DNA of 64,000 bases, from positions 89,292,966-89,356,965 of the forward strand of contig NC_084837.1 in the NCBI RefSeq assembly GCF_033115175.1, read 5' to 3'. Source of the DNA: Lepus europaeus. Taxonomy: Eukaryota > Chordata > Mammalia > Lagomorpha > Leporidae. Below the pieces are notes generated by a model. It did no database searches. It was given only the letters and a program-made list of their open reading frames with translations, and was not told where the DNA came from. Below, piece by piece: positions 1 to 17,633 of this stretch. Made by a program: the position numbers and the translations under genes. How positions within the stretch are numbered: the first letter of the stretch is position 1; every line of letters starts with the position of its first letter.

Positions 1-1110
1 CTTTAGGTAGGGTAATGTTTCATTCAAACATTCCTGAATACCTGGATATGGCCTATCATCTATCAGCCCTGTTTACAGGAATGTCCTACCTTAGAACGGA
101 CAAGAGGAGAAAGCCAGAGCCTTGGATTAGACACAGGGCCATTTGAATATTTACAACATCACTTTTGGGCCATGCAAAATTGTCAACTTAAAAATTAGCC
201 TGCTATAGATTTACTGAATTTCAAATCTTATCTGTAGTTGCATTGGCAGGGTCAGACCAAATGAATTTATAAGGCCCACAGGCTGGACATTCCCGCCCCT
301 GGGTTAGGAGACACCCTCACCACTGATGAGGGTTAATGCAGGAGAAGGCTTCCAACAGAACTCCTGCAGGGGGCGAGCCCCTTTGCCAAGCTTTCATCAT
401 GAGAAAATGCAGTGAATCTTTCTAACACCTGGTTCTGCATATCAATGATTTCTTTCTCATGTGTTATAGAACCCGGTGTTTCTCCACATACTTTAGGGCT
501 ATGGCACTTATTTGACGCAAATCTCAGGTTATTCTTTTTAATAAAAATCCAGGTTTCCATATTGCTGAAAGAGGTAATGCCAACATTTAACATTTGAAAA
601 GGGGCCGCATGTTAATTTGAGGTTAAGTCATGGTAGTGTGGATTTCATCACTCTTCTCCTGCTGCCATCTTTGTCAGCGAGGCGCAAGCCCGGGTTTCAC
701 AGGGAATCACTTGAAAACCACTCTTCTCGAATCTACTTCCCTGCAGGGGCTTTATTGGTAATGTACAATCAAAATGACCCAGAAAGTACCTGGACGCTGA
801 GGCTTCTAGAACTGTGACTGTTGCCCACCCCCCCACCCCCCACCAAATTCAGTATTTTTGAGCATAAAGCAATAGAACTGAGAGCCAGGCCAGCATCCTC
901 ACCAGGCTGGTTCCCGTTGGTTCCAACTTTGTCTTTGCCTCCAGAGTCCCCTGCATCTGTCCCATTTCCTGAGCCTCCTCTCCAGACTTCCTAGTTATTA
1001 TTTTACCCACCCAATTTTCTTCCAAAAAACTTCTTTTCTGTTGAAAACAAATCAAAATAAAATAAAACCCAAGACAACAAACCAGCCTGATTTTTTTTTT
1101 TTTGACCTAT
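1..1110. other. Intergenic DNA, no gene recognised
   Basis: No exon-like segment is seen. The part around 120-310 ends in a phrase resembling the end of a hAT-type DNA transposon (ggcccacaggctggacattc), so an old hAT relic is possible but not certain. A short C-rich run lies near 828-845. In the human order this would be the gap between IQCH and C15orf61. Confidence 0.4.
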
Positions 1111-1112
1111 AA

Positions 1113-1188
1113 TCTTTAAAAATTTGGACTTGGGGGCCAGCATTGTGGCACTGTTGGTTATTCTTTAAAAATTTGGACTTGGGGGCTG
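1113..1188 (+). repeat. 25-bp direct duplication around a SINE head fragment
   Basis: A 25-base stretch running from tctttaaaaatttgg to acttgggggc occurs twice without mismatch, starting at 1113 and 1164. The first copy is followed by about 25 bases that match a SINE head and then stop. The second copy leads into a full SINE. Confidence 0.75.
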
Positions 1189-1494
1189 GTGCCACAGCTC
1201 ACTTGGCTAATCCTCTACCTGCGACACTGGCACCCCGGGTTGTAGTTCTGGTTGGGGCACCGGATTCTGTCCCGGTTGCCCCTCTTCCAGGCCAGCTCTC
1301 TGCTGTGGCCCGGGAGTGCAGTGGAGGATGGCCCAAATACTTGGGCCCTGCACCCGCATTTGAGACCAGGAGGAGGCGCCTGGCTCCTGGCTTCAGATCT
1401 GCCATTTGGGGGGTGAACCAATGGAAGGAAGACCTTTCTCTCTGTCTCACTGTCTAACTCTGCCTGTCAAAAAAAAAAAAAAAAAAAAAAAAAA
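1182..1494 (+). repeat. Lagomorph C-SINE, young type
   Basis: The head resembles a tRNA gene, followed by the SINE body, a short CT-rich part and a run of 26 A. The A-tail is interrupted by the LTR that follows; more A and the target repeat (ttggacttgggg) resume at 1928-1947. Confidence 0.9.
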
Positions 1495-1927
1495 GTCGGA
1501 CCCTCGCCAGCAAGGGTCCAACGCAGTCACGACACGGTCACTGTTCATCGGTTCTCAAGGAACTTTCACACTTTCTCGGTTCTCAAGGAATTTTACTCAT
1601 GGAGACAGAAGGAAAGGGCAAGGAGAGAGGAGAAAAGAAGAGGAGGGGCGGCGGCCGTGGTGGCCGTGGCAGCGGCCGTGGTGGTGGCGGTCCGCCCAGA
1701 TCCCAATGTCCCTTTATAGCCCAAGTCCCATGGAGCATGCGCTCCACAGCCAATAGCGGTTCTCTCGAAAGTTCATCTGTTTCACCTGGTTCTTCCTAGT
1801 TGTTTATGCAGAGTCCATTCTGTTTCATCTGTTTCACCTGGTTGTTTTCGTAGGGCTTGTGGTTGACCGATTGCTGTAAACCATGTAGAGGAGGTTCCCA
1901 CAGGTGGCCAGCCTGCGGTTCCCCACA
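1495..1927 (-). mobile_element. Solo ERV-type LTR
   Basis: Read on the minus strand it begins TGTGGGGAACC, carries a CCAAT-like box, a TATAAA box (minus-strand reading of ctttatagcc near 1712-1722) and an AGTAAA-like polyadenylation motif, and ends near GGTCCGAC. It sits inside a SINE A-tail, with A-runs on both sides. No gag, pol or env is attached, so it is a solo LTR. The ERV2/ERVK class is an inference from the TGTGGGG start. A GGC-rich purine block lies at 1640-1695. Confidence 0.65.
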
Positions 1928-1943
1928 AAAAAAACTTGGACTT

Positions 1944-2246
1944 GGGGACCGCTGCCTGTGACACTGGCATCCCATATCTGAGTACCAGTTCGAGTCCTGG
2001 CTGCTCCTCTTCTGATCCAGCTCCATGCTAATGTGTCTGGGAAAGCAGCAGAAAATGGCCCAAGTGCTTGGGTCCCTGCCCACCATATGGGAGGTCAGGA
2101 TAGAGTTCCTGGCTCCTCTCTTGGTTTCGACCTGGCCCAGTCCCAGCTGTCGCAGACATCTGGGGGATGAACGGCAGATGGAGCGTTTCTCAGTTTCTCC
2201 CTCTCTCTCCATAACTCTGCCCTTTAAGTAAATCTTTAAAAAAATA
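1944..2246 (+). repeat. Lagomorph C-SINE, older, 5' end missing
   Basis: The body phrases (cactggcatccca, gtccctgcccacc, gctcctctcttgg) and the terminal aagtaaatctttaaaaaa are present. The tRNA-like head is shortened. Confidence 0.8.
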
Positions 2247-2371
2247 GGTAATTGTTTTAAAAAAAAGTTTGACTTAATAAATGCTTATCAATACAAGTTT
2301 CAGCCTACTCTGTGTGTTGGGGCTCTGTGGCAGACTTTGAAAAATGATTCCAATGTTTTCTTAAATTCGGA

Positions 2372-2669
2372 TTTTTTTTTTTTTTGACAGGCAGAGTGGA
2401 CAGTGAGAGAGAGAGACAGAGAGAAAGGTCTTCTTTTTTGCCGTTGGTTCACCCTCCAATGGCCGCCACGGTAGTGCGCTGTGGCCGGCGCACCGTGCTA
2501 ATCTGATGGCAGGAGCCAGGTGTTTCTCCTGGTCTCCCATGGGGTGCAGGGCCCAAGGACTTGGGCCATCCTCCACTGCACTCCCTGGCCACAGCAGAGA
2601 GCTGGCCTGGAAGAGGGGGACAGGATCAGTGCCCCGACCGGGACTAGAACCCGGTGTGCGGCGCCGGCC
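2372..2669 (-). repeat. Lagomorph C-SINE, young type, 5'-truncated
   Basis: A T-run is followed by gacaggcagagtggacagtg and the antisense body. Flanking target duplications cttaaattcggattt (about 2360) and cttaaattcagattt (about 2669) differ by one base, which suggests a fairly recent insertion. Confidence 0.9.
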
Positions 2670-2685
2670 TTAAATTCAGATTTTT

Positions 2686-2985
2686 AAAAAAAGATTGAGT
2701 GATTTGTTTGAAAGGCACGGGAACAGATTATCTTTGTCTTGCTGGTTCACTCCTCAGGTTCCTGCAGCAGCAGGTAGTGGGCCACACCAAAGCCAGGAGC
2801 CAGGAACTCTATGGTCCCCCATTTAGGCGGCAGGGTCCCAAATCCATGGGCCAGTGTCCACTGCTTCAGGCACGTTTGCAGGGAGCGGGATCGGAAGCAG
2901 AGGAGCCGGCACTCAAACCAGGCACCGCTGTCTGGGATCCCAGGATCCCAGTCAGCCCAGGGCACCACAAGGCCCACTCCTCGAT
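2686..2985 (-). repeat. Lagomorph C-SINE, old
   Basis: The antisense body is recognisable by gctggttcactcctc, aaagccaggagccagg and gccggcactcaaacc. It is quite diverged. Confidence 0.75.
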
Positions 2986-3078
2986 TTAATTTATGCTGTC
3001 ACCTCCTGGCTTCCCAGCTTAGCCTCCCTCTCTCATACCTGTACAAACAGAATCACATCACATCTCCACTTAGAACCT

Positions 3079-3127
3079 TTTTTTTTTTTTAAAGGCAGAG
3101 TTATTTGAAAGGCAGAGTTACAGAGAG

Positions 3128-3171
<44 letters not shown>

Positions 3172-3225
3172 CCTCCATGCATTGGTTCACTCCCCAGATG
3201 GCCGCAACGGCCGGAGCTGGGTCTT
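3079..3225 (-). repeat. Truncated C-SINE with a (GA)n run
   Basis: Antisense tail and body, with a (GA)n stretch at about 3128-3168, stopping after ccggagctgggt. DNA from 3226 to 3556 shows no recognised feature. Confidence 0.8.
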
Positions 3226-3556
3226 TTAGAAACTATTATCTAAAAGGAAATCCTATTCAAAATTCAAAGTATTTGCATGACTACAAGGCCCTTCAAGATC
3301 GGGCACATCCGCGTGGGTGTTTGCGCAGTGTCTGTGGGCTGACGCAAGAACAATGGGAGGACAGAAAAACCAGCCGAGGCATCTCACACCACCTTGGGTT
3401 TTCAACCACGACGGCCCTTGTCACGTGGTACTGACACGCAACTGCCTTGCCGGACTCGTCGCCTTCACCAGGCAAGAGGAGTTCAGAATTAAGCGGAATT
3501 GCTTCCCGGGCCAGCCGGCTGCTTGGTGCTTCATCCAGTTCCCTGCTCACGTGTCC

Positions 3557-3882
3557 AGGAAGGCCCCGGATGCTGGTGGCCTCGGCACCCTCATGGGAGA
3601 TCCGGATCTGGGAAGGCTCCGGATGCTGGTGGCCTCGGCACCCTCACGGGAGACCCGGATCTGGGAAGGCCCCGGATGCTGGTGGCCCCAGCACCCACGC
3701 GGGAGACCCGGATCTGGGAAGGCCCCGGATGCTGGTGGCCCCGGCACCCACGCGGGAGACCCGGATCTGGGAAGGCCCCGGATGCTGGTGGCCTCAGCAC
3801 CCACACGGGAGACCCGGATCTGGGAAGGCCCCGGATGCTGGTGGCCCGGCACCCACGCGGGAGACCCGGATGGAGCTCCTGA
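3557..3882 (+). repeat. Minisatellite, six copies of a 53-bp unit
   Basis: The core ccggatgctggtggc starts at 3566, 3619, 3672, 3725, 3778 and 3831, an exact 53-base spacing. Units differ by a few bases. The unit contains the SINE phrase cacgcgggagacccgga, so it expanded from the inside of a C-SINE whose tail follows. Because 53 is not a multiple of 3, all three frames read through it, which explains the long open frames here. Confidence 0.95.
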
Positions 3883-4001
3883 TTCCCCGCTGCGGCCTGG
3901 CCCAGCCCCAACCGAGCGGCCATTTGGGGAGTGACCCAGCGTTTGGAAGGTCTCTCGCTCCGTCTCTCTGCCTTTCAAACAAATAAATTTAAAAAAAAAA
4001 T
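3866..4001 (+). repeat. 3' part of the C-SINE hosting the minisatellite
   Basis: After the last 53-bp unit the sequence continues as an ordinary SINE: ggagctcctgattcc, a gagcggccatttgggg segment, a CT-rich part and aaacaaataaatttaaaa. Confidence 0.8.
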
Positions 4002-4163
4002 TTTTTAAGGAAATGTTTCTTTGGAAAGAAAGCGTGTCTGTGGGGCACTACCTCAAGAAGCTGCAACGTTTGAGAAAAAGCTTTTACTAAAGCGATAGAT
4101 CGGTAGTGAGTGATGGTGGGTCATGAAGGCTGTTAACGCGGGGGCACTTATTTTCCAAAATAA

Positions 4164-9787
<5,624 letters not shown>

Positions 9788-9890
9788 CAGTGTGCCCGGG
9801 AGGATGTAAACACCTGGCTTTTTCTCTTGTGTATATGCAATATTTATTTTTGATCCCTTCAAAATAAAACTTTTGCAAACACTTTTCTCC
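9788..9890 (+). terminator. C15orf61: Short 3' UTR and polyadenylation signal of C15orf61
   Basis: AATAAA lies at 9863-9868, 75 bases after the stop. A T-rich element (ttttctccttctgctttg) follows about 20-40 bases on, as expected for cleavage near 9880-9890. The 3' UTR would be only about 100 bases. Confidence 0.75.
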
Positions 9891-12800
9891 TTCTGCTTTG
9901 TCTGGTTCTTGGAGATGGGTCACTCCAGAGGCAGAGGTTTTTTGGCCTTGTTATGTACGGCATCCCCTGGTTAGCTGATGGGGACTACGGACACTTGAAG
10001 TATCACACCAGCGTTTTCCTAGAACTAGGTTAAACTACAGATGAAAAATGACTATGACAGATCTAGATGCTGTAGTTAGGTATTAATAGTTTAAAGCAAC
10101 TCTGAAGAGCAAATATAGATGCTTGTACTGAAAAGGGGGGTAATTATTTTACATAACACTGGAGAAACAAGTAGAGGCTGTTAGGACACATGATGAAGAG
10201 AATATAAGAGGGTGAACTGGATGAGAATCTGATTGCAGTGTGAAATGTCAGCCACGCGGCTGCCAGGCTTTCTGGTGAAAATGTTCGGGAAGCCTTGTGC
10301 CCTTCGCCTGGAGGAGGTGATGGGGGCTGCGGGGTGGACATGCAGACCTCTTGTTTGAAGACTCCAACACCATAGTACTTTTATAAAAAGTCACAGCAAT
10401 GGTGGCTCACCTAGGGGCAGCAAGGGGAACGCGGTCAAGACTCACTAGAAGGTGAAGTAGCGGGCCACTGCAGCTGCTCAGGCAGGCCCAGAAAAATAAA
10501 TCTGGTAATTGTTTATAAAAGCAATTAACTGAAAAATAGTACCCATCCATAGACATTGGCCATGGGGAGTGGGCTGAAATTTTAAAGACCCAACGGCACT
10601 TCTGCATTAGAATTTTATTAAGTTAATTGCATTTTTGAAAGCAGAGTCATTAAAAAAAATTTATCCTTGGGGGTAGTCACAAAATACCCTGACGAATGGT
10701 AAATTTCAGAAATTTGGAGTAATTTAGGGAGAACTAAGTATTACTATTTAATTTCTAAACCAATGGGTGTTTAAGATTTATGATCTCTCCCATAATTACA
10801 AACATACATTATATATCATTTTATGTTAATGTGTTGCTGATACTCAGCAACATTTATGCATCTTCGTGGTAAAACGTTTTATAAAATGTAGCCTCACCGA
10901 CTTTTGGATGCTTTCTCCTGGCAAGTGGGTGGGGAAAGTGAGTGGAAGTGATTGAGGTGCAAGCTTCAGAATAACTGAGCAATGCAAACTGGGTTGGTAA
11001 AGGTAGTCATTTGAAGTGCACCACGGAGAGTGAACAGTTCTTCCAATGTATGCAGTGTTCGCTTGTCTAAAAGCAATTCTAAATAACACTTTAATCAAAG
11101 AAGTACTTATGCCAATATATTTAGTCCAGAAGAATATCCTTGACATTAGTTAAATGAATGGCTTCCACAAAGGAGATAGTGTTACATTAAGCTTCATTAA
11201 TAATAAAACTGACTGATTAGCATTTTGCAAGGAAGGCTAGAACTGATTTCCTCTGTAGTGGGCAAAGTTAAATAACTATAGCTCATAAGTTTTAAGTCAA
11301 ATACTGCTCATTCATTGCTGCCGGTCTCGTCAATACTTGCCGTTAAAAGCTTTGGTTCCAACACAAGGCTGATAAAATGGGTTTTAATTACCAGGCTATA
11401 AATACAGCTTTTCAGTGGAGTTGCACCTCTTTTCACACTGGCCCGTTTGATTTCTGATAATTTGCACTGCTGACGCTGCTCACCTGTTTTTCGATAGTTA
11501 GAGCCAGTGTGACTTGTTGTCCATATGGTGATAGGTGGGTCTCCTTGGAGAACATCTTTGACAAACTGCCCTATTGATCTCTGTAATTCTCTGCTGCTTG
11601 CAGCATTAAATAGAGCCTTGATTTCTTGTCTGGTATGCCCACTGTGTGACAATTAAGCAAATGTACTATTTTCTTGTATTACATGAAAATCGATAGACCC
11701 CTTGCTCCTGAGGGGTTGAGCAGAGTGAAGGGTGAGGGTGAATTCGGTGATGGCTGGGGTCATAGTTCAGAAATTAAAACATCGTCCGTTGCATCCAAGT
11801 CCTGGAGTGAATCCTTTAGTCTGAAAATCGCTTCCCATGGAATAGCAATGCTTTATGTTTTGTCCTTTGAAGTTGTCCACACTAGCAAAAAGGTGAAAAC
11901 GAAGCATCTTGGCCCTAAAGGGATAAAGTGTAAATGATGGAATTGAGAAGTGGAGCCTATATTTAGTGTCAGTGCTGTATTACTTTTTGACCTGAGACCA
12001 ATACTCTACTCTCTGCTCCTGTGCGTCTTAAGTTTTTCCATCTGTAATCTGAGAACTAAACAAGAGATCTTTCTACTTAAAATGTTATCATGAAAAGGCT
12101 CGTAAGCACACGCCAGTTTTACTTGTATCAGTGAAAGCTCTGTTTTTGTAATCTACACTCTTCTGTTTCAGATGTTTCCATTTAAAAGAATTCATCCATG
12201 AAAGGTTTTCAAAAGTAAGGTGAATGGGAACACCCTCGGTGTCTGGCGTGAGCGAGTCTGCACATGCCTACCTGTCCCCAGTGGCAAAGAAGGATCCGAG
12301 TGGTCTCTGTCTTTCTGGAGATCAGGAGTTTTTTTAGTTAATGAAGCCTTAATTTGAGTTTTCTGCCTATACTTCTTTAATGGGCTTTGGTCTTTAAAAT
12401 AATGCAGGCAAAACTTAAAAAAAAAAATGAAGATGTGCTTTTAGTGTACAACCTTCTTTCCTCTTGTTATTTCTGTACAAACCAATGATAGAGCATTGGA
12501 AGACATTTCTAGAGTTTCTGCATAAGTTAGGAACCACTGGAAAGAAGCAGTAATGCGCTGGGAGCATTAAAGAGGTTTCCCATGGGAAAGTCCCTCACTT
12601 GTCACTGCTGATGCCCTAACATATCAAAAGGACAGTTATCATTTTTCTCATCACACAAATTTAGTCAGTAATTTGATGTTTTGCCAATTGTTGACAAGTA
12701 AATACTAGAACATTTTAAATTATTGCCCATATTTATTTTAAAGTATATTTTATTACATGCCATTTTTATGCTCAGTCGTAATTACAAAGCACAAAACACC

Positions 12801-13689
12801 TCTTAATTCTTCCTGAAGTATCTTCTGATTGTACTGAAGAATGAATAATTGTTTAAATGAGTGGGATGACATAAAGGCAAGGCTCTTGGTTCCGCTCTAC
12901 TTCAGAGCTGATGCAGATAACAGAAACCTTATCCTAAAGCTGGTAGATCAGGTGTCTGCTCTTTTTCATCACTTACCCTTCGGACAGTAACGGCGTTTGG
13001 GGGCATCTTTACCTAAGCAGGTCCTTCGCATTACATCTCACCTCGGTCAACAGTCTAGGGTGTCGGAGTTAAACTGTGTTACTGTAAATTAATGGAAAAT
13101 GTAACCGCACTTTGCTGAAAGATCAATGTCCAATAGAGGCTGCACAATCAAATCTTGCTGCAATGATTGAGGTCTTTAATTGCCTTTCAAAGATAAGGTG
13201 GTAATCAACACAGCTTTAACTGATCTTTTTTACTAGTTCAATTACATGCTAATGGCTAGTGCCAAGTCAGAATCTTTAACTACTTATACTTATTAAATCT
13301 TATGTTAGTGATGAAAAATGACTTAAGCTATACAATCGATAGAACACAAATCTTACTATACTTTCATGCCATTTTACATGCTTGACACATGAGCTCACAG
13401 AGCTTTCCCAACAATAAATGTTATTCATAGTGACCACAGTGCACAGAGGATTCTTAAAATATCAATTTGGAGATTAGATATTGAATTAGTTTTATTTTAA
13501 CAAAATTGCAGCTAAAATAGTTAGCTATTACACTTGGCCAACTGGCTAATATTCAGAATTCTGTCCTAATTGAGGGTACTGACACAACTGGGATAAGATA
13601 AATCTGGGTGATTTTTTTTAATAAGTATACTTCTAAAAGTTAGCTTTTAGTAGATGATCTGTGATCTCTCAGAGAGACTACAAAATTAC
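9891..13689. other. Intergenic DNA, SINE-free, possible conserved non-coding elements
   Basis: No exon or lagomorph SINE is seen over 3.8 kb. Two segments have the look of conserved non-coding DNA: about 11290-11660 (contains ttaattaccaggctataaa and a 114-codon minus-strand open frame without an ATG start) and about 12950-13250 (contains aattaatgg, tgattgagg, cctttcaaag and agataagg). This is an inference from texture only. Confidence 0.4.
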
Positions 13690-14965
13690 CATACTTTGGG
13701 AAAGGATACAAGTAAAAGCAAATGATAAAAATATAGATAAATTGGATTTCATCAAAATTAAAACCCCTTATGTTTTAAAGGACACTATCAAAATGAAAAC
13801 GCACAGAATGTGAGGAGATATTTGCAGTTTATATATCTGATAAGGGAGTTCTATCCAAAATACATAAAGAACTCAAAACAGAGTTATTGAAAACTGGATT
13901 TGAGCAGACATTTCTCCAAAGATATATATGATAACACCTGAAAATATATTGAAAATTAATAACTAGGGCAATGCAAATCAGACCATGGTGAGATCCCATG
14001 TCGTATCCACTAGGATGACTTAATACAAAAGATAGATGAGCAAGGATGTGGAAAAATTGGAACCCTTACACATAGCTAGTGGGGATGTAACCTAATGAGG
14101 CAACCTTGGAAACGTTTGGAAGTTCCTCAAAATATGAAACATGGGATTCCCATGTGATGCATTAATTCTCCTTGGTATCCTAGAGAATTGAAAATGTATA
14201 TTCACACAAACAGTTCTACACAAGTGTTCTTATCAGCATTGATCACACTAGCAAAAAAGTGAAAAGAGCTCTCCGTTCGTTGGTGAACACACACAATGTG
14301 GCATTGTCACACAGTGGAATATCATTCAGCCAGAGGAAGGAGGAGGGGGGCCACTTGATGTATTCCATATCAGAGAGCCTGGCTGAGGCCTGGTTCCTGT
14401 GCTGCTGATCCAGCTTCCTGTTGATGTGCAGAGATGGATCAAGCACCTGGGTCTCTGCCACCCAGATGGAGTTCCTGGCTCCCGACCTTGGCCTGGCCGA
14501 GCCCTGGTTGTCGCAGGTGTTTGGGGAGTAGGCCAGTGAATGGAAGATACCTGTGTCTCTGCCTTCCACATACCATGGACATCAATGTATTTTTTAAAAA
14601 ATTATAAAGGAGGAGGGATAAAGTCCTGACACACGATACAGCATTGATGAAGCTTGAGAACATTGTGCTAAGTGAAAGAAACTGGTCAGAAGAAACACAC
14701 TGCGTAATTTATTGTATATGAAGTGTCCAGAATGGGCAAATCTGGTGAGATGGAAAGTAGACCAGTGGTTTCCTAAGGCTGGGCGATTGTACAGAAATCA
14801 GGAATGACTGTTCATAGGCATGGGGTTTATTTGGAGGAGATGAGACATTTAAAACTGCAGTATTGTTGCACAATTCTGGGACTATATGCAAACCATCGAA
14901 TTGTGCACTTTAAGTGAGAGAACTGTGTGGCCTGTGAATTCTATCTCCATAAATCTGTTAAAAAA
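13690..14965 (+). mobile_element. Old L1 3' fragment, interrupted by a SINE
   Basis: The order of phrases matches the end of L1 ORF2 and its 3' UTR: gcaatgcaaatcag, gcaaggatgtggaaaaattgg, gtggaatatcattcagcc, then (after the SINE) cattgtgctaagtgaaagaa, atgtccagaatgggcaaat and tctatctccataaatctgtt. Many stops break the frame. Confidence 0.85.
14338..14600 (+). repeat. Old C-SINE inside the L1
   Basis: Body phrases gatccagcttcctg, gatggagttcctggctcc and ttggcctggccgagccc are present. L1 matches resume after it. Confidence 0.75.
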
Positions 14966-15165
14966 ATCTTAAAGGAGGGAAGAGGAGAGTGCACAAAAGG
15001 TACAGAGTTTTATTTTGCAAGAAGAAAAGTGTCCATGGCTGGGGATGCTGATGGCTGCACACCAGTGTGAATGTGCTTCGTACCCTTGAACTTCACACGT
15101 ACAAGTGGTGAAGATGACAAATACCACGTGTGTTTCACCACAGATAAAAGTATTTTTAAACATTA
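14966..15165 (+). mobile_element. Second L1 3'-UTR-like segment
   Basis: Phrases such as gatgctgatggctgcacacc, agtgtgaatgtgcttcgtac and tttcaccacagataaaa resemble another old L1 3' end abutting the first. Confidence 0.55.
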
Positions 15166-16690
15166 GCAGAAGAGTCAATGTTACTATGATAAAATAGAAC
15201 TGATTGCATGGTTCCTATAGACAATAACGAGTTTAGAAAAATAGTGTGGATTAAAATAAAGTGTGTTAATTTAACATCATTTTACATGTTGCAGTCTTAG
15301 AATTTAAAAAATTTTAATTATGAAACCTAGTTTCAATTAAGTCGATGAAATCTCATTTGGGATCATTTTTAGTAGCATTAAAAGAGGGATCTATTTGGTT
15401 TGAGCTTATTTAAGATAAGGGCAAAGTCAAAGCATGCAAGTGTTGGTAAATGACAATACCCTCTCTGAGATCCTAGTTGCTGGATAGAGGGTATCAGTTA
15501 CTACTGTGTGAGGTTTTATATCGTATTGCTTATAGCTATTTTAGTTGCACTTATATCATTTTAAATACAGTTTGTGAACATCATACTACTCCATTATATT
15601 ACTAATTTATCTTCAGTGATATTTATAGTACCAATTTAAAAGCTGTAAAACTTCAAGAAAAAGTCACTTAAACACCAGGATTTTGATAAACCAAAGCTTT
15701 CAGCTCTTAAAAGCCAATCATGAAAACTGTACACCTTAAAGCACTGAAGTTTTTTTGGTTGTTGATAGAATTATGAACCTTATAAAGTCAGTATTTTTTA
15801 GTTAACCTAAATGCATAAATCTATTTCCATCTTATGAAAAGAGATAGGTCGTTAGATATATGATCATGATACGCTTTAGTGATTCATGGGCCTTGTTACA
15901 TACATGCTTTGTAATGTATGAATTATTTAGGAAGAAAAATCACAATAATTTTGTTGTTACTCAAAAATTTATGGGTTGGCAGAAACAATTATGGAGGCCC
16001 TGAAGCTGGTATGTTAAGGTAACATCATTAACACTACGTAGCATGATTTTTTAAAGTAGTGATTCGACATAACCTTTACTGCTTCTGCTACAATAGATCA
16101 GTAATTTTATAACAATCTGTCTGTAAGCAGAAAGTTGAATTTATTAACCATAAAGTGATTCATTTTACTCTATTTTAATACTAGTACATAATTTAAAATC
16201 AGACCTAAAAGTTATCTACCCAAACCCTACAGGGAAAAAAAAATACAAAATAAAAATTAATCCTCTAGCAAATGGATACAAATGTAAAACTCCATGTAAT
16301 GGAAATGGAAAAAATGTAGTTATGTTAAAAACTGGATGAAAATAATTCATGAGAACAGGAGATCATTCTGTAACCTTTTTTACACATTGTATTAAGGTCT
16401 TTGCTGTGTGATGAACAAACGAACTTCTTCAGGCTTTCAAGTCCCCCTGCTTATAAAATGAAGGCAACAAGAATCTGAAAATTTGAATACACTTAATTTT
16501 AGATCACATTTAAAAGTCATCAGTCACTTGTTCACCCAATAGACACTTTATAGTATTACAACATTGAAGACATATTTTACTAACTTCACCATCTGACAAA
16601 AGCTAGCAGTTCTGAATCAACATGTAGGGTCCTTTCAGTCATATATATGTATTTTTTTTTCAGGATATTTGCCCCAAGGCAGGTATTTTT
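15166..16690. other. Intergenic AT-rich DNA
   Basis: No SINE, exon or clear transposon is recognised. The sequence is AT-rich and apparently unique. Confidence 0.4.
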
Positions 16691-16733
16691 TTAAAAGATT
16701 TATTTATTTGAAAGAGTTACACAGAGAGAGGAG

Positions 16734-16773
<40 letters not shown>

Positions 16774-17028
16774 CTTCCATCCGCTAGTTCACTCCCCAAT
16801 TGGCCGCAATGGCCGGAGCTGTGCCGATCCAAAGCCAGGAGCCAGGAGGTTCTTCCAGGTCTCCCACACAGGTGCAGGGGCCCAAGGATCTGAGCCGTCT
16901 TCTGCTTTCTCAGGCTATAGCAGAGAACTGGATCAGAAGAGGAGCAGCCAGGACCAGAACCGGCGCCCATACAGGATGCCGGCACTACCGGCGGGGGCTT
17001 TACCTGCTACACCACAGCGCTGGCCCCT
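16691..17028 (-). repeat. Lagomorph C-SINE
   Basis: Full-length antisense copy: aagatttatttatttgaaag, (GA)n, body, and the head ending in accacagcgctggcccc. DNA from 17029 to 17633 shows nothing recognisable. Confidence 0.95.
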
Positions 17029-17633
17029 GAGCACTGTTTTTATGCTCATTTTGAAGCAGTGGCAGCCCAAAGATCTTGCCTAAGATCACGGATGGCGAGT
17101 ATATTCTAGTCCGTAGGTCTGTCTGCAGTGCGCACCTGTAGCCGCTATTCAGCATCGGTTCTATAGGGGGCGCAGAATAACCCTGCCAGACAGCGGCAGC
17201 AGAAGTGCCTCGCAGGCCAGAAGGTGCCACACACTTGTGACCGCCACGACTACTACACACGAGGAAAACACGGGACATTTAAACAACAGGAAGAGAGGAA
17301 TCATAAAGCCTAAGTGGCTTGTGGGGACCCCGGCCTACTCTACCTAAAGGAAAGTGAATGAGCTGCCTCATTTAGGTTATCGGAAACCCACAGTTCCCAG
17401 CACGCAGTGAGGCGTGGATGTCTGTGGAGCTGTGATTTCTGCCCCTCTGTGAGTGCTGGGGCCGTTCCCACTCCTGCTGGAACAGAGAAGAGCACGCTTT
17501 CCTGTGTGCGCTTTTTTGGGACTTTGTTTTCCATATCTTTTTACACTCTTCTTTTTAAAATTCATGTATATTGAGCAATAGAAGAAAAGTATTGATGTTT
17601 TATTAGTATTGTCACTATAAATTTCATATGTCT

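Noticed and set aside
3557-3882. CRISPR-like regular repeats
   Set aside because: Units are contiguous with no spacers, and the genome is mammalian.
3317-3986. Repetitive frames over the 53-bp repeat in several frames
   Set aside because: A repeat length not divisible by three and free of stops opens all frames. No start context or family is seen.
13690-14337. Reverse transcriptase gene
   Set aside because: Only the broken 3' part of an old L1 is present, with many stops.
16669-17030. Open frames within SINEs here and throughout the window
   Set aside because: Short frames recur in every SINE copy on both strands and reflect the shared repeat sequence.
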